DNA from: Anaerolineae bacterium
GTDB taxonomy: Bacteria > Chloroflexota > Anaerolineae > Aggregatilineales > J027
Assembly (NCBI GenBank): GCA_021463865.1
Contig: JAJTXY010000036.1
Location: 1-42,405 of the forward strand
Direction of reading: 5' to 3'
DNA: 42,405 nucleotides
Part shown: positions 1 to 8,643 of the stretch, piece by piece
How positions within the stretch are numbered: position 1 is the stretch's first letter
Layout of the letters: every line of letters starts with the position of its first letter
Program-made: the position numbers and the translations under genes
The notes under the pieces: model-generated
Seen by the model: only the letters and a program-made list of their open reading frames with translations
Databases searched by the model: none
Told to the model about the DNA's origin: nothing

Positions 1-1
1 G

Positions 2-100
2 TTGGAAAAGCCGATTGCCCTTGAACAAGGCTCCAAGTTCGCCATCCGCGAAGGTGGTCTCACCGTCGGGGCCGGTGTCATCACTGAGATTATTGAATAA
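2..100 (+). CDS. tuf: Elongation factor Tu, C-terminal end (partial)
   Basis: Only the last 32 codons are in the window. The frame starting at base 2 ends in TAA at 98-100. The peptide includes [18 protein letters not shown], the end of the third beta-barrel domain of EF-Tu, the GTPase that delivers aminoacyl-tRNA to the ribosome. Its place just before rpsJ matches the usual junction of the str and S10 operons. The start and G domain lie outside the window. Confidence 0.95.
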   Translation: MEKPIALEQGSKFAIREGGLTVGAGVITEIIE

Positions 101-149
101 CCCGATTTCGGGAAACATTCTGCGGGGGAGGAGCGTAAAACCTCCCTTG
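101..149 (+). promoter_or_regulatory. Hairpins between tuf and rpsJ
   Basis: A small inverted repeat CCCG-ATTT-CGGG (101-112) follows the tuf stop. A stronger stem pairs 123-131 with 141-149 (core GGGAGG/CCTCCC at 126-131 and 141-146, extended by two G-U pairs and one C-G pair, 9-nt loop). No U-tract follows, so this is not a classical terminator. It could be a processing site, a stabiliser, or an S10-operon leader element; the role is inference. Confidence 0.4.
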
Positions 150-176
150 CGGATAATTAAATAAGGTCTGAGGGGT

Positions 177-494
177 ATGACAAACAAAGCAAAAAACAAA
201 ATCCGCATCCGGCTAAAAGCCTATGACCACCGGGTACTTGATCAATCGGCCCGGCGCATTGTCGAAACGGCAGAACGCACGGGAGCGCGGGTGGTCGGGC
301 CAGTTCCACTGCCGACCAAACTCGAACGTTTTACGGTTCGTCGCTCGTCGTTTATCGACAAGGACTCGCAAGAGCATTTTGAAATAAGAACTCACAAGAG
401 ACTTATTGACGTGCTCGACCCGGACGCAAAAACGATTGACACGCTGATGCGCCTCAATCTGCCTGCCGGGGTAGATATTGAGATCAAGATTTAA
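177..494 (+). CDS. rpsJ: Small ribosomal subunit protein uS10
   Basis: First gene of the S10 operon; 105 aa, the usual length for uS10. The protein contributes to the 30S head and, in other bacteria, also serves as the transcription factor NusE. The [10 protein letters not shown] start, the [14 protein letters not shown] loop and the [15 protein letters not shown] strand are the standard uS10 signatures. The ATG at 177 follows a GAGGGG stretch that is unusually close to the start. It lies 76 nt after the tuf stop. Confidence 0.97.
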   Translation: MTNKAKNKIRIRLKAYDHRVLDQSARRIVETAERTGARVVGPVPLPTKLERFTVRRSSFIDKDSQEHFEIRTHKRLIDVLDPDAKTIDTLMRLNLPAGVDIEIKI

Positions 495-609
495 TCTCCC
501 GGCAAGGTTCGGGGCAATTTCGGAAATACGGCAGTAGGGATGATGGGACGCGGCTGCCCTAGCACGTTCAGACGAGCAGCACGCCTACAGTCCCTTGGAG
601 GCAAGAGAC

Positions 610-1290
610 ATGAAGGGAATCATCGGTAGAAAAGTCGGCATGACGCAAGTTTTCGACGATCAGGGAACGGCAATCCCGGTCACGGTCATCGAGGCAGGCC
701 CATGCTATGTCACCCAGATTCGCACGCTGGAGCGCGATGGCTATACGGCCATTCAATTGGGATTTGATGAGGTGAAATCCCGGCGCAACAACACCTCGCG
801 GTTGACTAAACCCGCTCAAGGCCATCTGCGACGTGAAGCTGTTGCAAGTGCCAACATCCCCGACGTGCGCGTTTTGCGCGAGTTCCGTGTCAAAAACGGA
901 CAAACGGTGGATGTTCAAGAAGGCGGCACTGTCCTCTGTGATGTATTTGAACGCGGCGATGTCGTAGATGTGGTTGGAATTAGCAAAGGTCGTGGGTTCG
1001 CTGGTACGATTAAACGTCATCATTTTAATCGCCAAAAGAAAACACACGGGCAATCTGACCGCGAACGCGCCCCCGGTTCAATCGGCTCTGGTACAACGCC
1101 GGGCCGCGTCTATAAAGGGACACGCATGGCGGGTCATATGGGCAGCGAACGTGTGACCGTGAAGAATTTGACGGTGGAAGTCGTAGACGCCTCGCGCAAC
1201 CTGCTGGCGGTACGTGGGTCTGTTCCCGGCGCAAAAGGCGGCATCGTCATTATCAAAGAAGCTCATACGAGCCGCAAAAACGGCAAATAG
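610..1290 (+). CDS. rplC: Large ribosomal subunit protein uL3
   Basis: The 50S assembly protein uL3, which binds near the 3' end of 23S rRNA and reaches the peptidyl-transferase centre. The start is placed at ATG 610 (MKGIIGRKVGMTQ) because GGAGGC at 597-602 sits at proper spacing and uL3 proteins begin this way. An in-frame TTG at 595 overlaps that Shine-Dalgarno site and is unlikely. The signature KGRGFAGTIKRHHF and the GSIGSGTTPGRVYKG loop that approaches the active centre are present. 226 aa. The 115-nt gap before it has several short competing inverted repeats (for example 530-534 with 554-558). Confidence 0.96.
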   Translation: MKGIIGRKVGMTQVFDDQGTAIPVTVIEAGPCYVTQIRTLERDGYTAIQLGFDEVKSRRNNTSRLTKPAQGHLRREAVASANIPDVRVLREFRVKNGQTVDVQEGGTVLCDVFERGDVVDVVGISKGRGFAGTIKRHHFNRQKKTHGQSDRERAPGSIGSGTTPGRVYKGTRMAGHMGSERVTVKNLTVEVVDASRNLLAVRGSVPGAKGGIVIIKEAHTSRKNGK

Positions 1291-1321
1291 TTAGCGGCTT
1301 GAAGGGCGAGGAGTGAAGAAG

Positions 1322-1957
1322 ATGGAAGTTCCAGTTCGGAACATGTCGGGTCAGGAAGTCTCCAAAGTCACCCTGTCCCCAGACATTTTTGAAGTAGAAG
1401 TCAACGTGGGTCTGATGCACCAAGCGTATGTACGCCAAATGGCGAACGCACGTCAAGGGACGCACGCGACCAAAACCCGCAGCGATGTTAATCGCACCAA
1501 AGCGAAGTGGTTCCGTCAAAAGGGTACGGGCCGCGCACGTCACGGGTCTCGCAACGCCCCGATTTTCGTCGGGGGTGGTAAGGCACATGGCCCGCAACCG
1601 CGCAGCTATGAAAAAGACATGCCCAAAAAGATGCGCCGCGAAGCTTTGCGAAGTGCTCTGTCTGCACTGGCGAAAGACGGTCAGATTGTGGTAGTGGATG
1701 ATTTCACGGTTTCGGAAGGCAAGACCAAAGAAGTCAAGCAGGTGTTGAGCCAATTGGTTGGGGATTCTACGGCGGTGATTCTGCTGGCGGATCGTAATGA
1801 GCCAGTCGAAAACGCGACCCGTAACCTTGACAACGCTATGGCGCTGCGGGCGATGTACCTAAATATCCGTGATCTGCTTTCGCATGATCGGCTGATTATC
1901 CCGCTGGGTGCATTGGAAGTCCTCAATGCTTGGCTCGGCAAGAATCAAGCAGAGTAA
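1322..1957 (+). CDS. rplD: Large ribosomal subunit protein uL4
   Basis: uL4 lines the exit tunnel. In E. coli it also autoregulates the S10 operon. About 211 aa from ATG 1322. The long basic loop contains KWFRQKGTGRARHGSRNAP, the conserved tunnel extension. The start at 1322 is preferred over GTG 1313, since the GTG lies inside the GAGGAG ribosome-binding site (1308-1313). The C-terminal half (from about residue 120) is the globular Rossmann-like domain. It lies 31 nt after rplC, in operon. Confidence 0.96.
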   Translation: MEVPVRNMSGQEVSKVTLSPDIFEVEVNVGLMHQAYVRQMANARQGTHATKTRSDVNRTKAKWFRQKGTGRARHGSRNAPIFVGGGKAHGPQPRSYEKDMPKKMRREALRSALSALAKDGQIVVVDDFTVSEGKTKEVKQVLSQLVGDSTAVILLADRNEPVENATRNLDNAMALRAMYLNIRDLLSHDRLIIPLGALEVLNAWLGKNQAE

Positions 1958-1974
1958 TGGGAAGAGCATAAATC

Positions 1975-2274
1975 ATGACCAAAGCACTAGATAAGTATGA
2001 TGTCATTCTCCGCCCCATCGTCAGCGAGAAATCAAACATCGTGATGGACGAGTTGAACCAATACACATTCGAGGTTGCCCTCAACGCCAACAAGATTCAA
2101 ATCAAAGAGGCGGTTGAAATTATCTTCGATGTGGACGTTCTACGTATCAACACGATGATTATACCGTTGAAGAGGGGTCGGCGCGGGCGCAAGTTGTATA
2201 CGCGCAAGCAAGCATGGAAAAAAGCAATCGTCCAGATTGCCCCCGGTCAGAGCATTAATTTGTTCGGCCTATAG
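1975..2274 (+). CDS. rplW: Large ribosomal subunit protein uL23
   Basis: uL23 sits at the tunnel exit and is the docking site for trigger factor and SRP. 99 aa, normal length. It shows the typical DVILRPIVSEKS start, the YTFEVALNANKIQIKEAVE segment and the basic GRRGRKLYTRK extension that enters the rRNA. It starts 17 nt after rplD and is followed by a 99-nt gap before rplB, in which I see no clear hairpin or promoter. Confidence 0.96.
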   Translation: MTKALDKYDVILRPIVSEKSNIVMDELNQYTFEVALNANKIQIKEAVEIIFDVDVLRINTMIIPLKRGRRGRKLYTRKQAWKKAIVQIAPGQSINLFGL

Positions 2275-2373
2275 TTTTTCGAAAGTCGTTCACAAAGAAT
2301 TGGTGTTCAGCAGAGAACCGAACCTCACGGAACATAATGCTGATACACAAGAAGGAACTGAGGTAGAAGAAAA

Positions 2374-3204
2374 ATGCCACTGAAAGCCTACAAACCAACT
2401 TCGGCGGGTCGTCGGGGGATGACGGGCTTCACCTTTGAAGAACTGACCAAGACCAAGCCCGAAAAAGGCTTGACAACCCACCTGCATCGCAAGGCTGGCC
2501 GCAACCATACGGGGCGTGTCACCGTGCGTCATCAGGGCGGTGGTCACAAGCGGAAATATCGCATCATAGACTTCAAACGTGATAAGTTCGATGTCGCCGG
2601 AAAGGTCGTATCCCTTGAATATGACCCCAATCGCTCCGCCCGTATCGCCAAGATTGAATATGCTGATGGTGACAAAGCCTACATCATCGCCCCGCTCGAT
2701 TTACAGGTGGGGGACACCGTGATGAACGGCCCCAATGCCGAACTGCGCGTTGGAAATGCTGTGCCCCTGAAGAATATCCCGGTGGGTACGGTGGTTCACA
2801 ACATCGAACTGCAACCCGGCAAGGGCGGTCAGATGGCACGTGCAGCCGGTACCAGCGCCCAAGTGTTGGGTAAAGAAGGCCAATATTCCCTACTGCGTTT
2901 ACCAAGCGGCGAAGTCCGTATGGTACACGAAGAATGTATGGCGACGATTGGTCAGGTCGGCAATACCGATCATGGCAATGTCAAGATCGGTAAGGCAGGA
3001 CGCAAACGCTGGATGGGCTGGCGACCCGGGGTGCGTGGTATCGCAATGGACCCCCACAGCCATCCACATGGTGGTGGTGAAGGCCGTAGCGGTATCGGTA
3101 TGTCTGCACCCAAGACACCTTGGGGCAAGCCTGCGTTGGGCGTTCGCACCCGTCGCAACAAGCGCACCGACCAGTTCATTGTCCGCCGTCGCTTCGAGCG
3201 ATAA
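2374..3204 (+). CDS. rplB: Large ribosomal subunit protein uL2
   Basis: uL2 is needed for subunit association and peptidyl-transferase activity. 276 aa, full length. The N-terminal [15 protein letters not shown], the [16 protein letters not shown]-fold strand and the C-terminal block [11 protein letters not shown] are present. The last includes the conserved His corresponding to E. coli H229. The gene is followed by rpsS after 22 nt. Confidence 0.97.
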   Translation: MPLKAYKPTSAGRRGMTGFTFEELTKTKPEKGLTTHLHRKAGRNHTGRVTVRHQGGGHKRKYRIIDFKRDKFDVAGKVVSLEYDPNRSARIAKIEYADGDKAYIIAPLDLQVGDTVMNGPNAELRVGNAVPLKNIPVGTVVHNIELQPGKGGQMARAAGTSAQVLGKEGQYSLLRLPSGEVRMVHEECMATIGQVGNTDHGNVKIGKAGRKRWMGWRPGVRGIAMDPHSHPHGGGEGRSGIGMSAPKTPWGKPALGVRTRRNKRTDQFIVRRRFER

Positions 3205-3226
3205 TTGGTTTACTGGAGAAATCGCA

Positions 3227-3505
3227 ATGTCAAGATCGCTTAAAAAAGGCCCTTATATTTCGCCCAGTCTGCTTAAGAAAATTGAGCGCATGAATGAGCG
3301 GAATGAGAAGGGGAAGGTTGTCCGCACTTGGAGTCGTGCCAGCACCATCTTCCCGCAGATGGTCGGCCACACGGTTGGCATCCACAATGGACGCTATCAT
3401 GTGCCGATTTACATCACGGAAAACATGGTGGGTCACAAACTAGGTGAATTCGCACCGACCCGCACATTCCGGGGTCACGTTCCTGACGCTAAGAAGAAAG
3501 CCTAG
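3227..3505 (+). CDS. rpsS: Small ribosomal subunit protein uS19
   Basis: uS19 binds the head of 16S rRNA near the A-site finger together with uS13. 92 aa. The start is ATG 3227 ([12 protein letters not shown]), with TGGAG seven nt upstream; the open frame extends much further 5' but that part overlaps rplB in another frame and is not coding. The signature [17 protein letters not shown] family pattern is seen as [18 protein letters not shown], followed by [16 protein letters not shown]. Confidence 0.96.
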   Translation: MSRSLKKGPYISPSLLKKIERMNERNEKGKVVRTWSRASTIFPQMVGHTVGIHNGRYHVPIYITENMVGHKLGEFAPTRTFRGHVPDAKKKA

Positions 3506-3534
3506 CGGCAGGGTGGTTTGAGGAGTTCATGACG

Positions 3535-3873
3535 ATGGATGTTAAAGCCAAAGCCCGCTACCTGCCCGTCTCTGCCCAAAAGATGCGCCTTGTGTGTGAT
3601 CAGGTGCGGGGCATGGACGCAGAAGAAGCGGTCACAACCTTGCAGTTTATGCCACAGAAAGCCGCCGCCATGTTGCAGAAGATTATCAAATCGGCACTGG
3701 CGAATGCGGAAAATAACTTCGAGATGAATCCGGCGGATTTGTTTATCGCCGAGATTTCTGCCGACGAAGGCCCGCGCCAGATGCGCTATAAGGCTGGGGC
3801 GCGTGGTCGTTATAAGCCACGTGTCAAGCAATCGGCGCATGTACAACTGGTACTGCGCGAGTACGAGAACTAG
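3535..3873 (+). CDS. rplV: Large ribosomal subunit protein uL22
   Basis: uL22 spans domains of 23S rRNA and its beta-hairpin lines the exit tunnel next to uL4. 112 aa from ATG 3535. An in-frame ATG at 3529 is only 3 nt from the GGAG at 3522-3525, whereas 3535 is 9 nt away, so 3535 is preferred. Conserved segments: ARYLPVSAQKMRLVCDQVRG at the start, SALANAENNF, and the hairpin tip KAGARGRYKPRVKQSAHV. Confidence 0.95.
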   Translation: MDVKAKARYLPVSAQKMRLVCDQVRGMDAEEAVTTLQFMPQKAAAMLQKIIKSALANAENNFEMNPADLFIAEISADEGPRQMRYKAGARGRYKPRVKQSAHVQLVLREYEN

Positions 3874-3882
3874 GAGCAATGT

Positions 3883-4557
3883 ATGGGGCGTAAAGTAAAC
3901 CCGATTGGAATGCGGTTGAAGTTCAACCGTGACTGGGATGCCCGCTGGTATGCAGAAGGTCGGCGCTATCTCGATCTCCTGCAAGAGGACTTCCGTATCC
4001 GTCAGTTCGTTGATAAGGAACTGAACCGGGCCGGAATTGCCAAAGTGGAAATCGAACGCTATCCCAATTCTGTGCAAGTGACGCTGTTTACCGCCAAACC
4101 CGGTATCGTGATTGGTCGTAAAGGCGAAAACGTTAAGATCATTCGTCAGGGATTGGAAGCAATCGCTGGTGAAGGCAAAAAGGTCAAAATCGAAGTTGAG
4201 GAAGTCACCAAGCCGGACTTGGACGCCAAGCTGGTTGCCGAAAACATCGCGGGGCAGTTGGAACGTCGTATTAGCCACAGCCGTGCTATGAAACGGGCAA
4301 TTGTTCAGGCGATGCGCCAAGGGGCCAAGGGAATTCGTATTGCCGTCGCTGGTCGTTTGGGGGGTTCAGAAATGGCTCGCCGTGAATGGCTAGTGGAAGG
4401 GCGCGTGCCACGCAATACCCTGCGGAGCGACCTCGACTATGGATTTGCTGAAGCGCTGACAACCTATGGACGTATCGGGGTAAAGGTCTGGATTTATAAG
4501 GGCGAGAAATTGCACGAAGAACCCAGAACCGAAGCCACCGAGGTCTATACAAGTTAG
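3883..4557 (+). CDS. rpsC: Small ribosomal subunit protein uS3
   Basis: uS3 lies at the mRNA entry channel and contributes to helicase activity. 224 aa, normal length. The KH domain carries the [12 protein letters not shown] loop (about residues 75-90), and the C-terminal domain has [16 protein letters not shown] and [13 protein letters not shown]. The gene starts 9 nt after rplV. The C-terminus ends shortly after the conserved KVWIYKGE, with a short acidic tail. Confidence 0.97.
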   Translation: MGRKVNPIGMRLKFNRDWDARWYAEGRRYLDLLQEDFRIRQFVDKELNRAGIAKVEIERYPNSVQVTLFTAKPGIVIGRKGENVKIIRQGLEAIAGEGKKVKIEVEEVTKPDLDAKLVAENIAGQLERRISHSRAMKRAIVQAMRQGAKGIRIAVAGRLGGSEMARREWLVEGRVPRNTLRSDLDYGFAEALTTYGRIGVKVWIYKGEKLHEEPRTEATEVYTS

Positions 4558-4602
4558 TCCGGCGCGGATGACACGCGGAAAGACTGAGGAGTCAAGTTTA
4601 CG

Positions 4603-5034
4603 ATGTTAATGCCAAAGCGCGTCAAGTACCGTAAGCAGATGCGTGGCCGTATGCGCGGCAACGCACAACGCGGCAACACGGTGACATTTGGGGACTATGG
4701 CCTGATGGCGCTGGAACCAGCATGGATTACCAGCCGCCAGATCGAAGCCTGTCGCCGTACCATCGTGCGCCATATCAAACGTCGTGGTAAGGTCTGGATT
4801 CGCATTTTCCCAGACAAGCCCGTCACCAAGAAACCAGCCGAAACCCGCATGGGTAAAGGTAAAGGTTCGGTAGATCAGTGGGTAGCAGTCATCAAACCCG
4901 GTCGTATCTTGTTTGAGATGCAGGGAATCGAAGAAGAAGTCGCCTATGAAGCGCTGCGTTTGGCAGGCTTCAAGCTGCCCATCAAAACCAAATTCGTCAA
5001 GCGCACCGACCCGATTTCTGGGCAGGAGGTCTAG
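4603..5034 (+). CDS. rplP: Large ribosomal subunit protein uL16
   Basis: uL16 organises the A-site tRNA-binding region of the 50S subunit. The protein begins [22 protein letters not shown] 4603 has GAGGAG 11 nt upstream and is favoured over ATG 4609 (17 nt). 143 aa from 4603. The signatures [29 protein letters not shown] and the RMGKGKG loop near the CCA end are intact. rpmC follows after 3 nt. Confidence 0.96.
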   Translation: MLMPKRVKYRKQMRGRMRGNAQRGNTVTFGDYGLMALEPAWITSRQIEACRRTIVRHIKRRGKVWIRIFPDKPVTKKPAETRMGKGKGSVDQWVAVIKPGRILFEMQGIEEEVAYEALRLAGFKLPIKTKFVKRTDPISGQEV

Positions 5035-5037
5035 GCG

Positions 5038-5265
5038 ATGGCAAAATCACGCGAAATCCGCGATCTGACAGATAGCCAGATTTTGGAAGAAATTGATAAA
5101 GCCAAACAGGAAATGTTTAACTTGCGATTCCAATCCAGCACTGGTCAGTTGGAAAACCCCCAACGGATCAAGCTGGTGCAGCGCGACATCGCACGTTATA
5201 AGACCATCTTGCGCGAACGGGAACTGGCCCAACAGTTGGTTCAGCAAGAGGGCAAGGAGAACTAG
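5038..5265 (+). CDS. rpmC: Large ribosomal subunit protein uL29
   Basis: Small helical-hairpin protein at the tunnel exit next to uL23. 75 aa, slightly longer than the minimal family length because of a Gln-rich tail (QQLVQQEGKEN). The family features are the EIRDLTDSQILEEI start and the central NLRFQSSTGQLENPQRIKLVQRDIAR, seen here in two successive segments. It is packed between rplP (3 nt) and rpsQ (3 nt), so translation is probably coupled. Confidence 0.95.
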   Translation: MAKSREIRDLTDSQILEEIDKAKQEMFNLRFQSSTGQLENPQRIKLVQRDIARYKTILRERELAQQLVQQEGKEN

Positions 5266-5268
5266 TTC

Positions 5269-5562
5269 ATGACAAACAACCGTCGTCGCATCAAGGGGAC
5301 AGTCATTAGCAATAAGATGCAAAAGACTGTCGTAGTGCGGATTGACATCGTTCGCCGTCACCCCCTCTATGGCAAAATTATGCGTAGCTCCCAAAAATAC
5401 ATGGCCCATGATGAAAGTGGTCAGGTTCAGGTGGGTGACGTAGTGCAACTCGTTGAAACCCGCCCGATTAGCAAGAACAAACGTTGGGCAGTTGAAAAAG
5501 TGCTAGAACATCATCAGGTTCTGGCCCCAAGTGTGGATGAGGTGCAAAATGATTCAAACTGA
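5269..5562 (+). CDS. rpsQ: Small ribosomal subunit protein uS17
   Basis: Primary 16S rRNA-binding OB-fold protein of the 30S body. 97 aa. Key segments: [35 protein letters not shown] and the [12 protein letters not shown] end of the fold, then a roughly 12-residue acidic tail ([11 protein letters not shown]) beyond most homologues. The last 14 nt overlap the start of rplN in another frame, so the tail sequence is constrained by that overlap. Confidence 0.95.
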   Translation: MTNNRRRIKGTVISNKMQKTVVVRIDIVRRHPLYGKIMRSSQKYMAHDESGQVQVGDVVQLVETRPISKNKRWAVEKVLEHHQVLAPSVDEVQNDSN

Positions 5563-5923
5563 GTCACGCCTCGTAGTAGCAGATAACACGGGCGCACGCG
5601 AATTACTCGTCATCCGAATCATGGGTGGTTCGCATCGCAAAACCGGATCCATTGGCGATACGGTGATTGCCACTGTGAAGTCAGCGGCTCCCCAAGGGGC
5701 TGTCAAAAAGAGTGAAATCGTCAAAGCCGTGATCGTGCGAGTGGCGAAAGAATACCGTCGTCCAGATGGCAGTTTCATCCGTTTCGATGACAATGCCGCC
5801 GTGATTTTGAAGAATGACGACAGTGGTGACCCGCTTGGCACGCGCATCTTTGGCCCAGTGGCCCGTGAACTGCGCGAGAGTGGGTTCATGAAAATTGTGT
5901 CGCTGGCCCCTGAGACGCTGTAA
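5549..5923 (+). CDS. rplN: Large ribosomal subunit protein uL14
   Basis: uL14 forms part of the subunit interface (bridge B8). 124 aa from ATG 5549 ([19 protein letters not shown]). The in-frame GTG at 5531 would add six unrelated residues inside rpsQ and is rejected. The family pattern [22 protein letters not shown] and the [25 protein letters not shown] block are intact. It overlaps the end of rpsQ by 14 nt, which suggests translational coupling. Confidence 0.96.
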   Translation: MIQTESRLVVADNTGARELLVIRIMGGSHRKTGSIGDTVIATVKSAAPQGAVKKSEIVKAVIVRVAKEYRRPDGSFIRFDDNAAVILKNDDSGDPLGTRIFGPVARELRESGFMKIVSLAPETL

Positions 5924-5964
5924 TTCAGGTAGCCAGTCGAGCGAGGATGCGAGGATAAGTAGAG

Positions 5965-6288
5965 ATGCAACGCATTAAATCAGGTGATACCGTTGAGGTC
6001 ATCAGCGGAGTAGACAAAGGCAAACGTGGCGCGGTCGTGCGCGTTCTGCCCAAAGAAGATCGAGTGGTTGTTGAGCGAGTCAACATCCGCAAAAAGCACC
6101 AGCGCCCACAACAAGCAGGCCGCCGACAGGTGAACCCCGGCATCATTGAATTTGAAGCGCCGATTCACCTTTCGAAAGTGATGCTGGTTTGCACCCAATG
6201 TGGGGAATCCACGCGCGTCGGCTTCCGGGTGACGGAAGAAGGGCGCAAAGTGCGTACCTGCCACAAGTGCAGCTCGGATATTGACTAG
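5965..6288 (+). CDS. rplX: Large ribosomal subunit protein uL24
   Basis: Early 50S assembly initiator with a KOW-type SH3 fold. 107 aa. The KOW segment is [21 protein letters not shown]. The C-terminal part carries two CxxC pairs (CTQC and CHKC), the putative zinc knuckle present in many bacterial uL24 proteins. It lies 41 nt after rplN and 15 nt before rplE. Confidence 0.95.
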   Translation: MQRIKSGDTVEVISGVDKGKRGAVVRVLPKEDRVVVERVNIRKKHQRPQQAGRRQVNPGIIEFEAPIHLSKVMLVCTQCGESTRVGFRVTEEGRKVRTCHKCSSDID

Positions 6289-6303
6289 GCGGAGAGGTAA
6301 AGC

Positions 6304-6849
6304 ATGTCAACCAGAATGCGCGATAAGTATCGTGATGAAGTCGTTCCGGCCTTGCTGGAAGAATTCAAATATGACAATGTGATGATGGTGCCGCGAGTGG
6401 TCAAAGTCGTCATCAATGTTGGAGTCGGTGAAGCATTGGATAATGCCCGTGCTTTGGACGCCGCCGTTGAAGACATCACCAAAATTGCGGGCCAAAAACC
6501 AATTATCACCAAAGCCAAGAAAAGCGTGGCTGCCTTCAAACTGCGTGAAGGGCGCTCGATTGGGGTCAAGGTAACGCTACGTGGGGAACGGATGTGGGCA
6601 ATGATTGACCGTCTGGTGAATATTGCACTGCCACGTACCCGTGACTTTCGTGGGATTAGTGCCGACTGCTTTGACGGACGTGGGAACTATACCCTCGGCC
6701 TGCGCGAACAGTTGATTTTCCCCGAAATCGAATATGACAAGATTGACAAACTGCGTGGTTTGGAAATCACTATTGTCACTACGGCACGGAACGACGAAGA
6801 AGGCCGTCGTCTGTTGAAACTTATTGGCTTTCCATTCAAAGAAAATTAG
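6304..6849 (+). CDS. rplE: Large ribosomal subunit protein uL5
   Basis: uL5 binds 5S rRNA and touches P-site tRNA in the central protuberance. 181 aa, normal length. Diagnostic segments: [16 protein letters not shown] near the N-terminus, [26 protein letters not shown] in the middle (described here as neighbouring motifs [12 protein letters not shown] and IGVKVTLRG), [17 protein letters not shown] and the C-terminal [15 protein letters not shown]. rpsN follows after 23 nt. Confidence 0.96.
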   Translation: MSTRMRDKYRDEVVPALLEEFKYDNVMMVPRVVKVVINVGVGEALDNARALDAAVEDITKIAGQKPIITKAKKSVAAFKLREGRSIGVKVTLRGERMWAMIDRLVNIALPRTRDFRGISADCFDGRGNYTLGLREQLIFPEIEYDKIDKLRGLEITIVTTARNDEEGRRLLKLIGFPFKEN

Positions 6850-6872
6850 GACAACACGAGGTAATCAGAAAC

Positions 6873-7079
6873 ATGGCAAAAAAGTCTGTTACCGCACGCG
6901 AATCCAAGCGTAAGTACAAAGTCCGCGTCCGTAACCGCTGCCAGTATGTTGACCCACATTCTGGTAAGGTCTGTGGGCGTCCGCGTGGCTATATTCGCCG
7001 CTTTGGGCTTTGCCGCATTCACTTCCGTGAACTTGCTTTAGAAGGCAAGATTCCGGGCGTGGTGAAGTCTAGCTGGTAG
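6873..7079 (+). CDS. rpsN: Small ribosomal subunit protein uS14, zinc type with enlarged knuckle
   Basis: 30S head protein of the short, zinc-binding class. 68 aa, versus about 61 for usual zinc-type uS14. The common ligand pattern is CxxC-x12-CxxC. Here the residues are C23, C34, C47 and H50, that is C-x10-C-x12-C-x2-H. Eight residues (around YVDPHSGK) are inserted into the first half-knuckle and the last Cys is His. The remaining hallmark [21 protein letters not shown] family run is otherwise intact (given here as one motif: [15 protein letters not shown]). The reading frame is clean, so an indel error is unlikely. Confidence 0.95.
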   Translation: MAKKSVTARESKRKYKVRVRNRCQYVDPHSGKVCGRPRGYIRRFGLCRIHFRELALEGKIPGVVKSSW

Positions 7080-7095
7080 ACGCAGGAGAACATCA

Positions 7096-7500
7096 ATGCA
7101 CAGTGATCCAATTGCAGATATGCTCACCCGCGTTCGCAACGGTCTGATTGTTGGTCAGGGCACCGTCGAAATTCCCTTGTCCAAGATCAAGATCGAGATT
7201 GCACGGGTGCTAAAAGAAGAGGGCTACATCGAAGACTATTCAGTCGGCGATGAAAAACTAGCCCCGATGATTCAGATCAAGCTCAAATATCATGGCAAAC
7301 GTCGTGAGCGCCAGCCTGTAATCTCAGGTCTGCGTCGCATCAGCACGCCCGGACGCCGGATTTATGTGGGCAAAGACGAAATCCCATGGGTGCTAAGTGG
7401 TATGGGCATTGCCATCCTCACAACCAATAAGGGTGTGATGACCGACCAACAGGCACGTCGTCAGGGTGTAGGAGGCGAGTTGCTCTGTTACGTTTGGTAG
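7096..7500 (+). CDS. rpsH: Small ribosomal subunit protein uS8
   Basis: Central organiser of the 30S platform. In E. coli it also represses the spc operon by binding its mRNA. 134 aa. The N-terminal DPIADMLTRVRNG, the ISTPGRRIYVGKDEIP segment and the C-terminal GMGIAILTTNKGVMTD and GGELLCYVW are the standard signatures. It is followed by a 171-nt gap, the longest in the spc operon, containing a strong nested hairpin. Confidence 0.96.
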   Translation: MHSDPIADMLTRVRNGLIVGQGTVEIPLSKIKIEIARVLKEEGYIEDYSVGDEKLAPMIQIKLKYHGKRRERQPVISGLRRISTPGRRIYVGKDEIPWVLSGMGIAILTTNKGVMTDQQARRQGVGGELLCYVW

Positions 7501-7526
7501 GCTACGGGCCGCCGTCCGCTCGGTAA

Positions 7527-7590
7527 GGTTGAATCCCTGCCCAGACAACTCTGCGACAACCCGCAGGTGGGTCTGTACAGGGATTGAACC
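7527..7590 (+). ncRNA. Nested three-helix hairpin in the rpsH-rplF gap (candidate structured leader)
   Basis: The outer stem pairs 7527-7539 with 7578-7590, 12 of 13 positions (only G7531/G7586 mismatched). Inside it, CAGAC 7542-7546 pairs with GTCTG 7571-7575, then CTGCG 7551-7555 pairs with CGCAG 7562-7566 around an ACAACC loop. No U-tract follows. A weaker GGTCA/TGACC pair lies at 7599-7603 and 7624-7628. The nesting suggests a selected RNA structure, perhaps a binding site for a ribosomal protein (uS8 or uL6) or a processing signal. I do not recognise a known Rfam leader. Confidence 0.5.
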
Positions 7591-7671
7591 AACATCGAGG
7601 TCATGAGATCGGTGGTCGCGGCCTGACCCAAATGGACTGAGCACTCTCCTGAATAGACGGAGGAAAACAAC

Positions 7672-8229
7672 GTGTCTCGTATTGGTAAACAACCCATCGC
7701 GCTTCCCAAAGGGGTCACAGTCACCATCAATAAAAATGAGGTGACGGTCAAGGGGCCAAAGGGCGAACTTAAACAAACCTTTAACCCCGACCTGACCATT
7801 GAGCAACAAGATGGGCATGTGACGGTTGCGCGTCCAAGTGATGCGCGTCATCATCGTGCCCTGCATGGCCTAACCCGCGCCCTGTTGAACAACATGGTGG
7901 TCGGTGTTTCCAGTGGCTTTGAGAAAAAACTCATTATCACAGGTACCGGTTATCGTGCTGAAGCAGCGGGTAAAGACTTGACCTTCTATCTTGGATACTC
8001 CCACCCTATTACCGTTAAATCAACCCCGACCCTGAGCTTTGAAGTGCCACAGGAATCGCGTGGTACGGTGGTGATCGTCAAGGGTATCCGTAAAGATGAA
8101 GTCGGACAGGTCGCTTCGGAAATTCGCGGGCTACGTCCCCCCGAACCCTATTTGGGCAAGGGTGTGGCCTATGCGGATGAAACCATTCGTCGCAAAGCTG
8201 GTAAAGCCGGCAAGAGCGGTAAGAAGTAG
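7672..8229 (+). CDS. rplF: Large ribosomal subunit protein uL6
   Basis: uL6 supports the sarcin-ricin loop and GTPase centre. 185 aa, starting at GTG 7672 (MSRIGKQPIALP) with GGAGG 9-14 nt upstream. Two tandem copies of the uL6 fold are visible. The C-terminal signature PEPYLGKGVAYADE is followed by a Lys/Gly-rich basic tail. The 171-nt leader before it carries a stable nested hairpin, so expression may be controlled separately from rpsH. Confidence 0.96.
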   Translation: MSRIGKQPIALPKGVTVTINKNEVTVKGPKGELKQTFNPDLTIEQQDGHVTVARPSDARHHRALHGLTRALLNNMVVGVSSGFEKKLIITGTGYRAEAAGKDLTFYLGYSHPITVKSTPTLSFEVPQESRGTVVIVKGIRKDEVGQVASEIRGLRPPEPYLGKGVAYADETIRRKAGKAGKSGKK

Positions 8230-8256
8230 TTGCGCGGGCAAGGGAACTGAGAAAAC

Positions 8257-8622
8257 ATGGCAAAGAAATCTCGTTACGAATCGCGTAAACGTCGTCAGGC
8301 AAGAGTCCGGGCCAAGATTTACGGCACAGCCGAACGCCCGCGTCTCAATGTCTATCGCAGCCTGACGGGGATTTATGCACAGGTGATTAATGATGAAGCG
8401 GGCCACACACTGGTTTCCGCTTCGACGATTGATAAAGAAATCGCCGCGAAGGTTGAAGGCAAAACCAAGAGCGAAGCAGCCAAGTTGGTCGGCATGGCGC
8501 TGGCCGAACGGGCGCAAAAAGCCGGGATTACCCAAGTTGTATTTGATCGTGGCGGGTATCGCTATCATGGGCGCATCAAGGCACTGGCCGATGGCGCTCG
8601 TGAGGGTGGCCTGAAGTTCTAA
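8257..8622 (+). CDS. rplR: Large ribosomal subunit protein uL18
   Basis: 5S rRNA-binding protein of the central protuberance. 121 aa. The motifs [20 protein letters not shown] and [17 protein letters not shown] at the N-terminus, and [24 protein letters not shown] at the C-terminus (written in pieces: [21 protein letters not shown]), are typical. It lies 27 nt after rplF and 21 nt before rpsE. Confidence 0.96.
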   Translation: MAKKSRYESRKRRQARVRAKIYGTAERPRLNVYRSLTGIYAQVINDEAGHTLVSASTIDKEIAAKVEGKTKSEAAKLVGMALAERAQKAGITQVVFDRGGYRYHGRIKALADGAREGGLKF

Positions 8623-8643
8623 GCGGTTTTCAGGAGCAAAACG

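Noticed and set aside
3502-4320. Minus-strand open frame (272 codons) opposite rplV and rpsC
   Set aside because: Antisense shadow of ribosomal genes with no recognisable domain.
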